The position numbers and the translations under genes are program-made. Of a stretch of 64,000 nt of DNA, positions 36,481-47,800 are shown one piece after another (within the stretch, counting starts at the first letter, position 1; the number at the start of each line of letters is the position of its first letter). The stretch is from Erigeron canadensis (Eukaryota; Streptophyta; Magnoliopsida; Asterales; Asteraceae), in assembly GCF_010389155.1 (NCBI RefSeq), contig NC_057766.1:38635516-38699515 (forward strand). The letters are read 5' to 3'. Below the pieces are notes generated by a model. The model was not told the origin of the DNA and ran no database searches. It saw nothing but the letters and a program-made list of their open reading frames with translations.

Positions 36481-37029
36481 AAATCGTCACTTTGTACGTA
36501 CGATTACAAATTTTATATTACTAAATCCTTATATTTGTTAGAATTGTACGTACGATTACAAATTTATTTGTTATTGATTCCATTTGTATGTATTTGGGAT
36601 GAATGGTAATATAATCTAATCACATTAGTAATTCTATAAAAAGGGTTTTTTTTAAGCTTTATTTTGTGTATGTATATAATTGCTATTTAACAAATAGTTA
36701 AACATTCATCAAGCTCTACGTAGTCAAAAGATTCAATCATCATGACTACACTTCATTGTTTTGTTTTGTTAACCTAAATGTATGTTGCGGGTATTCGACC
36801 AACTATAACAATTCTTTAAAGTATAACCAAAGTCCTCAATGCCAAATTTCAACCTGAATTTAGGTCTATTTGTATGTTAAAACATTATGCATGGAGTTCA
36901 CATTACATAATCCATCATCCAAGGATTAGAGGTCACTATATTTTTCATGTTTCATAATATAGTTTATTATTATACTGCTTTAAAAAATAGTCACACATCG
37001 TGCGGGTAAAAGACCTACTATGTATGTAT
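36481..37029. other. Intergenic, nothing recognised
   Basis: AT-rich. A 20-base motif (gtacgtacgattacaaattt) occurs twice (about 36495 and 36547). A Helitron-like 3' end (catcgtgcgggtaaaagacctact) lies near 36987-37010, but no 5' end was found. Confidence 0.4.
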
Positions 37030-37038
37030 ATATATATA

Positions 37039-37226
37039 CGGAAAAGGGAATATAGGGTTGTCTGGCACTTAAGCTTAGGTGTGGAACCACTCACATACTA
37101 ATATTTTATTATTTTTTGTTTAATGAATAAATGCATGCCCCCTATAATTTTAAGGATTAAAAAAACAATATGTGAGTATTCCACACCTAAACTTAGATAT
37201 CCGACAGCTTTATATTCTCATCCCCC
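37039..37226. mobile_element. MULE-type MITE (family 2, copy a)
   Basis: Imperfect hairpin with arms ggaaaagggaatatagggtt / ctttatattctcatccccc and the family signature CTTAAGCTTAGGTGTGGAAC. It is flanked by ATATATATA on both sides (37030-37038, 37227-37235), which fits a 9-bp duplication but is low-complexity. Confidence 0.7.
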
Positions 37227-37249
37227 ATATATATATATATATATATATA

Positions 37250-37643
37250 GGGTAACATTCCAGTGAGAACAGTCTTAAAATAAGAACGGTGAGAACATTT
37301 AAAAAACATCATTTTGATGCATTAAAAGTCCATAAAACTAACATAGTACTTAACTAATTATCATTATTTAAGTGTTTAACAACACCTTGATCTGTCAAAA
37401 TTGAGAAAATCACGTTTTTTGTTTTGTGCATCCATCTTGGATGCATATTCATCAAAATGATGCATCCAACAAAAAACGTGATTTTTTCACTTTTGACGGA
37501 TCAATGTGTTGTTAAACACTTAAATAATGATAATTAGTTAAGCACTATGTTAGTTTTATGGACTTTTAATGCATCAAAATGATGTTTTTTAAGTGTTCTC
37601 ACCGTTCTTATTTTAAAACTGTTCTTACTTGATTGTTCCCCTA
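37250..37643. mobile_element. Full-length hairpin MITE, about 390 bases
   Basis: Arms of about 180 bases run from gtgagaacag...aagaacggtgagaac on the left to its complement on the right (gttctcaccgttcttatttt), with a loop near 37440-37460. The whole element is an almost perfect palindrome. It is non-coding and unrelated in sequence to the family 2 MITEs on either side. Confidence 0.75.
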
Positions 37644-37653
37644 TATATATATA

Positions 37654-37844
37654 GTGAAAAGTGAGTATGGGGTTGTTCCCCATCTAAGCTTAGATGGGGA
37701 ACCCCTCACACACAAATATTTTAATAATATTTGTATTTTAAACAAATGATGAGGCCCCCATGATATTTATGGATTAAAAAACCAAATTGTGAGGGGTTCC
37801 CCATCTAAGCTTAGATGGGGGACAACCCCATACTCACTTCCCCC
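37654..37844. mobile_element. MULE-type MITE (family 2, copy c)
   Basis: Arms gtgaaaagtgagtatggggt / ccccatactcacttcccc, with internal CCCCATCTAAGCTTAGATGG on both sides of a short spacer. The ATATATATA flanks fit a 9-bp duplication. Confidence 0.7.
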
Positions 37845-37880
37845 ATATATATATAAGGGAATGAGATATAATATATATAT

Positions 37881-38064
37881 GGGGGAATGGAATATAAGGC
37901 TGTAGGTACCTAAGCTTAGGTGTTGAACAATCACATATTTTTTTTCTAATTCCTAAAACTTATGGGGCCCAAACATTTATTCATTAATAAAAAATATTAA
38001 AAAAATTGTATGTGAGAGATTTCACACCTAAGCTTGTCGAACAACCTTATATTCACTTTTTCCA
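37881..38064. mobile_element. MULE-type MITE (family 2, copy d)
   Basis: Arms gggggaatggaatataaggc / ccttatattcactttttcc with the CCTAAGCTTAGGTG family motif. The flanking duplication is unclear because the left flank is an AT repeat. The chance frame at 38006-38308 overlaps its right arm. Confidence 0.6.
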
Positions 38065-38469
38065 TATACTTAGGTTATTATTAGACCTGGCAATCCAAAC
38101 CCGTAACATGATAAACGGGTCTAATTGGGTAAATTTTATCCCTTGTTTGGTTTATTTGGGTACTAGGAAGGAAAAGAAAACGAGTTTCAGATACACCCCA
38201 CTCAAATTCCGATCTGTCATTTGCGGGTCGAGCGGGTCAAGGCTACAAGCTCAAACGGGTATGCATATAAAGCAGAATCTCACCACGTATGAATGGAACT
38301 TAGGATGATGAAACGATTAGATGTAACCACCATTGTTGGCCGGCAAGGCGGCGCAACCACCTCCCTGTAGCCCTCTTGCTGGTCATTACCCCGTCGTCAT
38401 GTTTACCCCATGGTTGTTGGAGAGCAAAGTTTAACGGTTTTTGGTTTTATAGCCATGGTTATCGGAGAG

Positions 38470-38470
<1 letters not shown>

Positions 38471-38520
<50 letters not shown>
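38471..38520. repeat. (TA)n microsatellite
   Basis: About 25 TA units inside the hAT-type element. Confidence 0.95.
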
Positions 38521-38524
<4 letters not shown>

Positions 38525-38619
38525 ATGGTTTGTGTGTGTTGGAGATGGTGAACAAGCAGCGATGTTTCTCGGAGATGGTGAAGTAATGAATAAGGCATAT
38601 AGTCGTATATATATATTAT

Positions 38620-38799
38620 GGGGAAAGAAAATATGAGGCTGTTAGGCACCTAAGTTGGGTGGAAAAACCTTTAACATACCTTTTTTTAAACCATAAAAAT
38701 CATGAAGAGCCAAATATTTATTCAAAATATTAAAATATTGGTATCTGAGGAGTTTTTCCCCTAAGTTGGATGTATAACAGGCTCATGCTCACTTTTCTC
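38620..38799. mobile_element. MULE-type MITE (family 2, copy e), nested
   Basis: Arms ggggaaagaaaatatgaggc / gctcatgctcacttttctc with a perfect 9-bp duplication ATATATTAT (38611-38619, 38800-38808). It inserted into the hAT-type element after that element had landed. Confidence 0.8.
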
Positions 38800-39138
38800 A
38801 TATATTATATATATTTGTATATTATGTTTATATTATTTTATTTATATACTTCATGTATTCTTGAACTTCACATTATCACTTGTTGCGTAAAATTGTGTTT
38901 AATGGTTTTGTTAAAAGTAATTAAACGATTCAATTCACTTTAATTATATATGTACATGTAGTATACATAAGTACATAGGACATGGGTGGTTTTTGGAGAA
39001 AAAAAGCGGGTCAACCCGCACCCAACCCGTTTTAACCCGCACCTATTTGACCCGTATTCCTGAAATGACCCGCTTAGACCCGCACCCATTTCGATCCGTT
39101 ACCCAAACCCGTCCGACCCGCCCATTTTGCAAGGTCTA

Positions 39139-39959
39139 GTTATTATGTACATAGAACCGAACATTGTGCACCAGTTCCTCTCTCGTGGATTTTGGTGCAA
39201 CAGAGCCGGATATCCTTCCATGTACAAAATAAAGGACACATATGCATATATACATATATGTGTGTACCATTTTAAAATCTGGTTTCACAGCTTTAATAAT
39301 ATATGTATATATATCTATTTATTTATTTTGCACAAATTCCCTATAGAAAATTAGATAAATATGTATATATATATATCTATTTATTTATTTTGCACAAATT
39401 CACTATAGAAAATATAAATAAAAGTGATAGTTAACCATGTAACCCCGACTCATTTGCCAAACATAATCAATGTTAGGATTATTACTCAAACAAATTTTGT
39501 AAATCTTTTTTAGGGTGATGAATCTTTACAAAATCATTAATAAAATAATAAACTTAAGGAAAACGCTAACTGAAGGGCTTCATTTAACGTGCATAAAAAA
39601 GTTGTACGTTTCTATATCAAAAGTCTACCCCTGATTTTTATGGTTAGTGTACCACTATTTAATGCACGTTATGAAAGCCCTTAGGGCTTTGTTTAGCAAA
39701 ACCCTAAACTTAATTAAGATTGATGAATACATTAGTATTCATATTCTTGCCCATAATGGGATATTTAATAACAAAGATTAAACACCTAAAGATACTTTAT
39801 AGATAGTTCAAGTTCGAATGGGTATATTTTGTTGGTTTTTTATTTTGGCCAAATTCAAAAGAGGCACAAGAGAGACTTGGGTTCTTGTTATTGGATCTAT
39901 GTATTTGTATAACAAAATCAATGGGTTTTTGAAAGTTTATAAATTAATGATTTTGGTGG
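39139..39959. other. Intergenic with a local tandem duplication
   Basis: A segment of about 55 bases (tatatatctatttatttatt, then ttgcacaaattc-ctatagaaaa) is present twice, at about 39303-39352 and 39363-39412. No gene. Confidence 0.5.
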
Positions 39960-40310
39960 GTTTTGTGTTAAACTGGAAATAATGAAAGAAAAGAGAGATT
40001 TTCGGTTTTTTGGTGATGAGATGGCGGCTGCCACGACGGTAGCAGGTGGCGGAAGTGGGTGTTGGGTGGTGGTGCTTGTGTTGTTTTGTTGGTTTTGGAG
40101 ATATACAGAGTGATGGAGGTGTTTGGGGTTTGAAATGGTGGAGTGGATGTGGTGGCCAGGATTTTCCGACGAATTTTCCGACGGTGTCTAGCGGCGAGTT
40201 TTCCAGTGGTGGTGGCCGGATTTGGAGAGAGAGGAGACAAAGTTGCTTTTTCTATCTTCTTATTTATTTCTTAGATGGGTGTGTCATGTGTGTGTTTTGA
40301 GAGTGTAACA
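39960..40310. other. G-rich island of unknown nature
   Basis: A locally GC-rich block has open frames on both strands (39968-40240 minus, 40046-40300 plus). On the minus strand it follows a TATA-like ctataaaag at about 40328-40336 and encodes a proline/threonine-rich, basic peptide. On the plus strand the peptide is glycine/tryptophan-rich. Neither resembles a family I recognise. It could be a captured gene fragment or an exon of an unannotated gene. No function is assigned. Confidence 0.3.
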
Positions 40311-41735
40311 GGGGGGATGAATGGCTTTTATAGAGTTTTAGGATGGGTCTTGGGTCATGGGTTTGGATCTGAGTTAAATTTTATGGGTGGGTTAAAACTT
40401 GAACTTTTCTTTGTTCAATTTTTCTTAGTTATATTTATTAGTATGAATCATGTATATAGAATCTGCATATTCCACTCAATTAATTACATCTTTGTACACG
40501 ATTTTTAGTTATAAATAATTATAGTTAGTATAGAATATATTAATAATTCAATTACTTCATACTAAGATGATGTAATTGTTTGATTTATTTATCTAGCGAA
40601 TCTACCAATATTTTAAAACAAGATTATAGTATTCTTTGAACAATATATGGGTTCTATTTATTGAATATTTTTACTAGTCTTTAAGATAACATTTTCTAAT
40701 TTGGATACGTTTTTAAATTTTTATTTGTTTTTCGGAAAAGGAAAACCTTTTTCATTTTTTTAAAATTAGAAATATAAAACTTAAAAACATTTTGCACAAC
40801 TAAACCCGCCTTAAAGCTTTAGATAAAAGGAGGGGTAGCTTTAGGGACCAAAAATTTTTAATTATAAGATATATTATGATACATTAATCGATATCTATCT
40901 AATATCAAATATAACTTATCATATGTTTTCTAATTAAGTCTCCTTCGAAATTCTTGAATCAAGTTTTCTTTTTTTTTTTCCTTCTTTCATCGTCGACACC
41001 ACAAGAAAAATCATAGCTTTTTTGGTCTTCGTCACCAACTAACAAAAGAAACCCAAGATGTACATCTTTCAGAAATATTTTAAATGATTATGATTAAAAT
41101 TATAAGTTTTCCTAATAATTATTGACACTTTGGTCATATATAAAAAATGTAAAGTAAACAATATTAATAATAACAAACATATCACAGTTGGTTATAGGAA
41201 AAAGGATGACAAAATGTGGTGAAAAAGTTATCATGAAAGTTGTAATACAATACAAATAGAGTGAGATGGGTAGTCTTGTAAACTTAAAAAGGAAAAAAAA
41301 AAGAAGTATTTATAAGTTTGTGGTAGTTGATTTCTTGAATTATGCATTTGAGATTTCATTACAAATTCGACATAACTTTTTGAAAATAATTTTTTTTTAA
41401 GTAAAATTTAGAAAATATTTATATCTATTTACTTATATTACAAACAGATAGTAAAGTACGGTGGATATAAAATAAAGACATATGTATTGGATTTAGATGA
41501 AATTACAACTGTGAAAAAAAATATAACTATCTACCAATAAAATAAAACAGGATTGAGATGTGTTTGAAACGACACGTGACGTAATTATTGATCGACATGT
41601 GTCATTTTAATTTATCTATTTTTTTAAATTAGTTTTTTAAGTGTGTATATATATATATATATATTCAACTTTTTTTTATTAGACTTAGACTTAAACTCTA
41701 ACTTTAGCTTATAGATACAAAACATATTATAATTA
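40311..41735. other. Intergenic, nothing recognised
   Basis: AT-rich sequence with no coding signal. Confidence 0.4.
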
Positions 41736-41925
41736 GGGAAAAGGAAATATAAGGTTGTCCGACACCTAAGCTTAGGTGTGGAACCCCTCACATACTAATA
41801 TTTTATTATTTATTGTTTAATGAATAAATGTCTGAGCCCCTATGATTTTTATGGTTTAAAAAATTAATAGGTGAGTGTCCGGCACCTAAGCTTAGGTACC
41901 CAACAGCCTTATATTCTCATCCCCC
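41736..41925. mobile_element. MULE-type MITE (family 2, copy f)
   Basis: Arms gggaaaaggaaatataaggt / gccttatattctcatccccc with two copies of the CACCTAAGCTTAGGT motif. It has a perfect 9-bp duplication TTATAATTA (41727-41735, 41926-41934). This copy defines the ends of the family because its flanks are not simple sequence. Confidence 0.85.
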
Positions 41926-42331
41926 TTATAATTAACCTTATTTAATCAATCGTTTTCTCATTAATAAAGTTGTCTCTTTTTCTTTCTTAGTTTTTCAACT
42001 TTTATTATATATAAGTATTACTTATAATAAGTTAATTACATGAAGCTTCAAAAAATTGGGTTTACGGTCCGAAATCACGAGGCTATTTGCCGTCATTCTC
42101 TATGCTTACAGTTTCCAATTTTGATGTGATTTTAAAACTTCAAGCTAAATCCAAAACTAAAACTAAACATATATTATAATTATCATTACTGTTTGTTATA
42201 ACTTAGTTTCGAATTTTCGATCATCGGTTTACTTTAACCACAATTTATTTCATACTCACAAATCATGTATGGTGTATATTCGAATTTCTTTATGATACAA
42301 TCTATATAGCTACTGTACATCGTACGGATAT

Positions 42332-43990
42332 TGATGAGCGATAATTATATAGACTTTTACCGCACTAGTTTTGGCTATTTTATAGTCATTTGAATGAACT
42401 TATGATACTTAATGGCATGCATATGTGATTTCAAGTTCATTGCTCGTGGCATGAAGGAAAACGTCAAGAAATGTTGATAAAGGACTTAAAGGAAGATAAA
42501 GGATGGTTAGATGAAGATTCAGATCGATATTCAAGACTTAAGATGAAGAAACTTGTGTTGACATGAAGCCTATGACCACGTGTTAGTATTTTGGGCATAA
42601 CTTCTTCATACGGACTTCATTTCTGATGAATTAGCTATCCACGGAAAGGCGAGAGAAAGATCTACAACTTTTGTGTTGAACTTGAAGCCTCCAGCGCCGC
42701 TGGAATTCATCCTGAAGCTCACCAGCGCCGCTGGAGTGATCCTGAAGCATACTAGCGCCGCTGGGACCTCACGAGCGCTGCTCCCACCTCATGAGCACCG
42801 TTGGGAAAGTCGGTTCAGCTATGGTTTGGCCCAAAAACCTATAAATCCCTCTCTAAACCCTAAGTTACAAAACATACTTCTTCCAGACGACTTGTGGGTC
42901 GTTTCTAGGATATTTTCACCATATCTAAACCCTCCTAACACCCTCATATCATCCATTAATCAAAAATCAATCCTGAACAACATGATCATCATAATCATCA
43001 ATCTAGAAGGAGGTGGTGTACGTCGTGAGCGAGAGTCACAACCGCAACCGTGACGAGCAGTAATTCGACATCAATCAATTCTCTATTTCTCTATTGGTAC
43101 ATTATGGATTTATACACTATTGATTGTGATTGTTCTTTTATTATGAGTAGCTAGGTATTTAATCATCTACTAAGATGAAGTGACATGATTATGTGACGGT
43201 TGCATTATTATTGTTATTCCACTTAACGTTGTGTCGTGATCTTAGTATATTTAATCTTTGTTCTATATTATTGAATTGTTGGTCATGTATTCATGCTTGT
43301 AATGGTATTATTTGTGTGTCTTCATGATCTTGATTGTCTAAGGTTTAGATAGTCGGCTTTATGTCATGGACTGGTAAAGAATAGTTCAATAATAATAAGA
43401 ATAAACGTATTAACGGATTGGTAATTCGGTAGACATAATTGTTATTTATATAGTTAAACAAACTAATTGGTTAGACAACTATAGGTGGATAGGGTGGTAC
43501 TCACACCTGTAGCTAATCGGTTAGGGGATTTGGGCAGGACACACGAATTTGTTAGCGGATAGGGTGGTACTCACGTGACAAAGTCTAGTGACTTATTTAG
43601 ATCCCAACTATTGTATTGAAGTAGTGCAACCTGAAACATGTCATGGTTCTGATTCGAAGTAGATGATCTTTTAATTAAATTGTTTTTAAATCAAAATCTT
43701 TTCGTTGTGTCTTCCGACACAACCTACCCCGGTAATACCGGATTCAACTGTCTTTTATTATTTATAGTTTAGGCAACGTGACAACTCGGTCACAAAACCC
43801 CCAACCAATCTTAGTGTTTGATCTTGCTTAGTTCTTAAATATAGTCCCTGCGAACGAACCTGGTCTTACCTAATAGCTATATTACAAACGAACGGATCCA
43901 TTGTCCGTGAGCATGTGTTTAGTTTGGTATTTCCTTGATTTTATAAATTTAAAACTTGATTGCTTTTAATTATACACAAACGACACATCA
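42332..43990. mobile_element. Solo LTR, 1.66 kb, Tat/Athila-like Gypsy
   Basis: Begins TGATGAGCG and ends GACACATCA. It is flanked by a perfect 5-bp duplication GATAT (42327-42331 and 43991-43995). No internal domain or second LTR follows, so it is a solo LTR. It contains a GC-rich tandem motif (AGCGCCGCTGG, five degenerate copies at about 42692-42802) and a repeated ggatagggtggtactcac (43491 and 43557). The 126-residue frame at 42673-43053 is produced by the GC-rich repeat and is not called. Confidence 0.85.
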
Positions 43991-44305
43991 GATATTAAGA
44001 CTAGTTGTTTAATAATAGCAAAGATTTAAAAGACGCATTTTATAAGGTGCGCAAGAGAGTTGAAAGTTTCAAGTTTTCACAAACCAAATACTAGATAAAT
44101 AGTTTGATTCTAGTTGTTAGTCGAAGATATTTAAACAACTGAATAAATAGTATGTAAATATTGACCGTTCCATGCAAACTTTTTTGAAAAGTTATCTATA
44201 ATATAACTAAAAGAGAGGGTTGGGGATACACTTGGCATCCTTAATCTCCTCTTTTTAGCCTAATCCTTCATCCTTATTAATTCTCTAATTTTTTAATATT
44301 AATCT

Positions 44306-44620
44306 AAATTAATTTACACTTTTTGGTTTTCCATCACCAATTTACACTTTAACCCCAATCTAAAACAATTAATTTACACGTTTTGGTTTTTCATCACCTA
44401 TTTACACTTTTAACCCAATTTAAAAATAATTAACTTACACTTTTTGATTTTTTATCACCAATTTATACTTTAACCCAATTTAAAAATAATTAATTTTACT
44501 TTTTGGTTTTCCATCACCAATTTACACTTAAAAAAAAATTAATTTACACTTTTTGGTTTTCCATTACCAATTTACAATTTCACCCAATTTGAAAATAATT
44601 AATTTACACTTTTTGGTTTT
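44306..44620. repeat. Tandem repeat, about 62-base unit
   Basis: Six degenerate units of (aatttacactttttggtttt, then ccatcaccaatttacactt, then aacccaatttaaaaataatt), the last ones shortened. It lies inside the Helitron-like element at 44.2-46.15 kb. Confidence 0.85.
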
Positions 44621-44829
44621 ATTGTAATCTATAATATAACTCACGTAAGACAAAAAACAAGAAGTTACGATCAATTACAAATTGGTTTTTCTTTTTATAT
44701 ACTCTGCACATAATTAATCATTATTATTATTTCTTAACACTGAATTCTTATGATATTATTATTGTTTCTTTTAATTTAGTCTGTTGTCCATTGTAGGTTC
44801 GTTATGGCTTTTCTTCAACAACAAAAAAT

Positions 44830-46061
44830 ATGACCACATTAGTTCATTTTGAAGATCTTAAGCCAACATATGTTAACCATCATTCACGACTCTGTGTTGT
44901 GCATGTATGGACTGTTTCGGAGTGAAACACCCCGAAGAAAATCAAAATGTTCGAGATGGTCTTTGTTGATGAATTGGTATGTATTTTTCAAATTATATAG
45001 TTTACACTTTTAGAATATAAGAAACTGTAAATTTTTTATTTAACTAAAGTTGAAAAAAAGGGGTAAATTGGAAATCAATGTTTATATGAAGTTAATTTTC
45101 GTATGTTTCTTCTTTAGCTTTCGTATTGATTAAGTTGTGATATTTGACTTAACTAATCTAAATATTATATATTAAATTTTGTATTTGTAACATATATTAA
45201 CTCTTATGATTTACGATTATATCTTTCTATAACCTTTTAAATATAAGGTCTAAATTTGCTATGAGTAGGTTTCTGATTACTTTAATATATTGACTTTAAT
45301 TATTTTGATATCGTTTTGAAAGTAACTCATTAATGGTGTATATTTAAAATTTAGGATTATATCTTTCTATAAGCTTTTAAATAAAAACTCGAATTTTGCT
45401 ACGAGTAAGATTATGATTATTTTAATATATCAACTATAACTATTTTGAATCTAGTTTAAAACTAGCTCATTAATGGCATAACGTTGTTATTCAATCAGGG
45501 GAAAATGCTACATATTAAGATGGTGTTGAATGTTTTAGTATGATTATTTAGCATGGTGGAACAATTCATCATTTAGTTTGTGTATGACATATATACTTCG
45601 GATCTTATGAAAAGCATGATATCAATTTTAAATAATACCTTTAGATAAAACCCTTTGATCCACGTTATGTTTAGGATTTAACACAACAGGAGATGGCTTT
45701 GCAAGGTTTTTGGCTCGACTTTTTTTTAATCAAGAATATGTTTCTCTATCTTTCTTGCGTTAGCCGATAAAATCATTTGATCGACATTTGAATGTCCTTA
45801 GTTGGGTTCCCTTTTTATCCTGAATAATTTTCCTAGATCTGTATGCAAAGATGTTTATTCGATTCTTATGGTTAATTTGTTTGAGGTTTATTTTTTAAAA
45901 TTGGATTAAATACTTAGAAACACAGTAAGAGAACTTACCAGTTTTTTTTCATTTTTTTTGTTATTTGCAGGGCACTATCAGACATGCCTCCGTCAATTTT
46001 AGGAGTATTATTTTGACCGATGAAATGGCTATTCAGTTAGCAAATTTTCAAGTTGATTTCG
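44830..46061 (+). pseudogene. Captured RPA1-like OB-fold gene fragment
   Basis: Exon-like 44830-44976 reads TTLVHFEDLKPTYVNHH, then CVVHVWTVSE, an in-frame stop, and KMFEMVFVDEL up to a GTATGT donor. The second part, 45971-46061 after TTTGCAG, reads GTIRHASVNF and then continues out of register to another donor-like site. This matches the first OB-fold (DUF223) of RPA1-like proteins found in plant Helitrons. The stop, the missing downstream OB folds and the short second exon make it non-functional. Confidence 0.7.
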
Positions 46062-46242
46062 GTATATCTATTTAATATATTTAAATTCTAATTTTCTAGC
46101 TTTTATTAATATATTTTGAAACTACCCGTCCATTAGACGGACCTGAACACTAGTAAACAAATAAATTAGATAATAGGTAAATGTATAGCGTTCCGTGCAA
46201 GTTTTTTTGAAAAGTCTAAATAGTAGTTGTTCATAAAAAGTA

Positions 46243-46548
46243 TCTATACTATCTATATAAACAAACTACCCCATCCAAAATTTAACACTTTACCTTTAAA
46301 ATCTCCAATTTACCCTTTTAATCTATACTTTTATCAAACACTTTATCCCTGAAATTCCAAAAATACCCTTAAAAGAAAAACTTTAGGCATGTCCCTTCCT
46401 TTCCCTGAAACAACAATGGCGGTTTGCACTTTCAGCCGGACTAAGAAACACTTGAGTTGAATCATACATTCATATAATAACACGGTACAACTACTTAACC
46501 AGCATTTTTTACCTATGTCCCGCCGTATCGCACGGGTACAAGGCTAGT
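46243..46548 (+). mobile_element. Short non-autonomous Helitron-like element
   Basis: TCTATACTATCTATATAAAC start and ccgccgtatcgcacgggtacaaggctagt end (CTAGT at 46544-46548). 306 bases, with no gene. Confidence 0.65.
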
Positions 46549-46791
46549 TTATTTAAATCTAGAGTTGACTAAAGCCTCTGGCTCATCCAAATCCTATCAA
46601 TCTCACAATTATTTATATGGATAAAGTAATTAAATTTTGATCCATAATGCGTTTGACTCATAGCATCAAAGTAAAAAATCTTTATTTGATTTGGGTTTTT
46701 AACTAGTTTTGAATAGTCATACGAGGTATAAATTGACACTATATATTGCATAATTGATATATGTGTAAAATAAGTAAAACTTCAACATGAT

Positions 46792-47332
46792 TAGGGGTGT
46801 TCATTATTCGGATTAACCGAATAGCCCACCCAATTCATTTGACTTGTGTATTATTTGGATTGGGTTATTTGGATTTGGTTTGATGTTTGGGTGAAACCGA
46901 TTAAGAAAGTTGTTAAATGGTTCGGTTTTGGTTTATAAAATTTTCAATTGGGGCCCAACCGAAACCCGGTTAAGCTTTTAATGTTTAATAAAGCTATAAT
47001 AACCTAATTTAAATGATATAAATAGAACTTTAATTATTTTAATAATTTAATCCAAAAAATCTTAATACATGTAATTATTTGAATAACCTCACCATGAATA
47101 AACAAAATAATGTACATTAACATTCGAACTGCATAATTATTCAAATATACTAAATTAAAACTTGAAAACGTTTTTTATTTGGGTAATCCAAAACCCAACC
47201 AAATAACCAGAACTTTATTTGGGTGGTTTGGATTGGGTGGCCACATATGTGGATTGGGTAATGAGCGGTTTAATAATTCATAAAAAACCGAATAACTTTA
47301 TTCCCCAAAAACTTGACCAAATGAACACCCCA
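46792..47332. mobile_element. hAT-type non-autonomous element
   Basis: Ends TAGGGGTGTTCATT / AATGAACACCCCA with subterminal arrays of cggttatttgg-type repeats (gggttatttggatttgg, aataaccag...ttgggtggtttgg). Flanking catgat on both sides suggests a target duplication, but an exact 8-bp match is not clear. Confidence 0.65.
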
Positions 47333-47479
47333 TGATCCATCACAAGTAGTTGGTCTCCGATGGGAGCCTAATAACTAGAGACATGTATCATAAATGTATT
47401 GCTCAATCTAAAGTCTTGCAAGTGCAAACATAGTTTGCGTCGTTTTAGTATTTTCAACCACGTTTCATTGGGTTAATAA

Positions 47480-47800
47480 TTAAATCGGTGAGATTTTACA
47501 CAAGTAAGATATCAAAGTGATAAAAATTAAGTAGGTTTGAAATTTTAATGTAACTTCAATGTTAATGTAACCTTTAATGTGAACCTATCGATGGGTAAAT
47601 TGTACTTGTAAAAAGTTACCAAAGATGTGATTTTCAAATGCCTATAGCAACTTTCTACCAAGTACGATTAATATCCTTTATTGAAAGTAGTTTCACACAA
47701 TTTATATCATTTATTAGAAGTGGTTCACCCAAATTAATATCATTTACTAAAAAGTAGTTTTGCAATTAATATCATTTATTGAATTTTATGCAAGTTCGGT
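47480..47800 (-). repeat. Dispersed repeat, copy 2 (uninterrupted)
   Basis: Inverted relative to copy 1 at 33.19-33.9 kb. It includes three diverged units of (aattaatatcatttactaaaa) at about 47660-47780. It lacks the 323-base MITE present in copy 1. Confidence 0.6.

Larger units (their letters stand above)
38082..39138. mobile_element. hAT-type non-autonomous element with nested MITE
   Basis: Inverted ends TAGACCTGGCAA / TTGCAAGGTCTA are flanked by a perfect 8-bp target-site duplication GTTATTAT (38074-38081 and 39139-39146). Subterminal regions are rich in ACCCGNNCC-type repeats (cgggtctaattgggt, gacccgcacccatttcg). It contains a long (TA)n tract (about 38471-38520) and a complete family 2 MITE (38620-38799). 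No transposase frame. Confidence 0.85.
44195..46154 (+). mobile_element. Helitron-like element carrying an RPA1 fragment
   Basis: Starts TCTATAATATAACTAAAAGA and ends at CTAGT (46150-46154) after a short inverted stem (gtccattagacgga). It carries six units of a tandem repeat of about 62 bases (44306-44620, with ttacactttttggttttcc in each unit) and a broken replication protein A-like gene. RPA1-type OB-fold genes are a known passenger of plant Helitrons. No Rep/helicase frame was seen. Confidence 0.65.

Noticed and set aside
36960..37012. Possible Helitron 3' end (catcgtgcgggtaaaagacc)
   Set aside because: No matching 5' terminus upstream, and the neighbouring MITEs obscure the region.
38376..38636. 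86-residue frame with YIYIYIYI
   Set aside because: Translation of the (TA)n tract inside the hAT-type element.
41565..41610. Short inverted motif gacacgtgacg / cgacatgtgtc
   Set aside because: Arms are too short and imperfect to claim an element or a binding site.
42673..43053. 126-residue frame inside the solo LTR
   Set aside because: It is driven by the GC-rich tandem motif of the LTR. There is no resemblance to gag or any protease, and it lies entirely within an LTR with intact ends.
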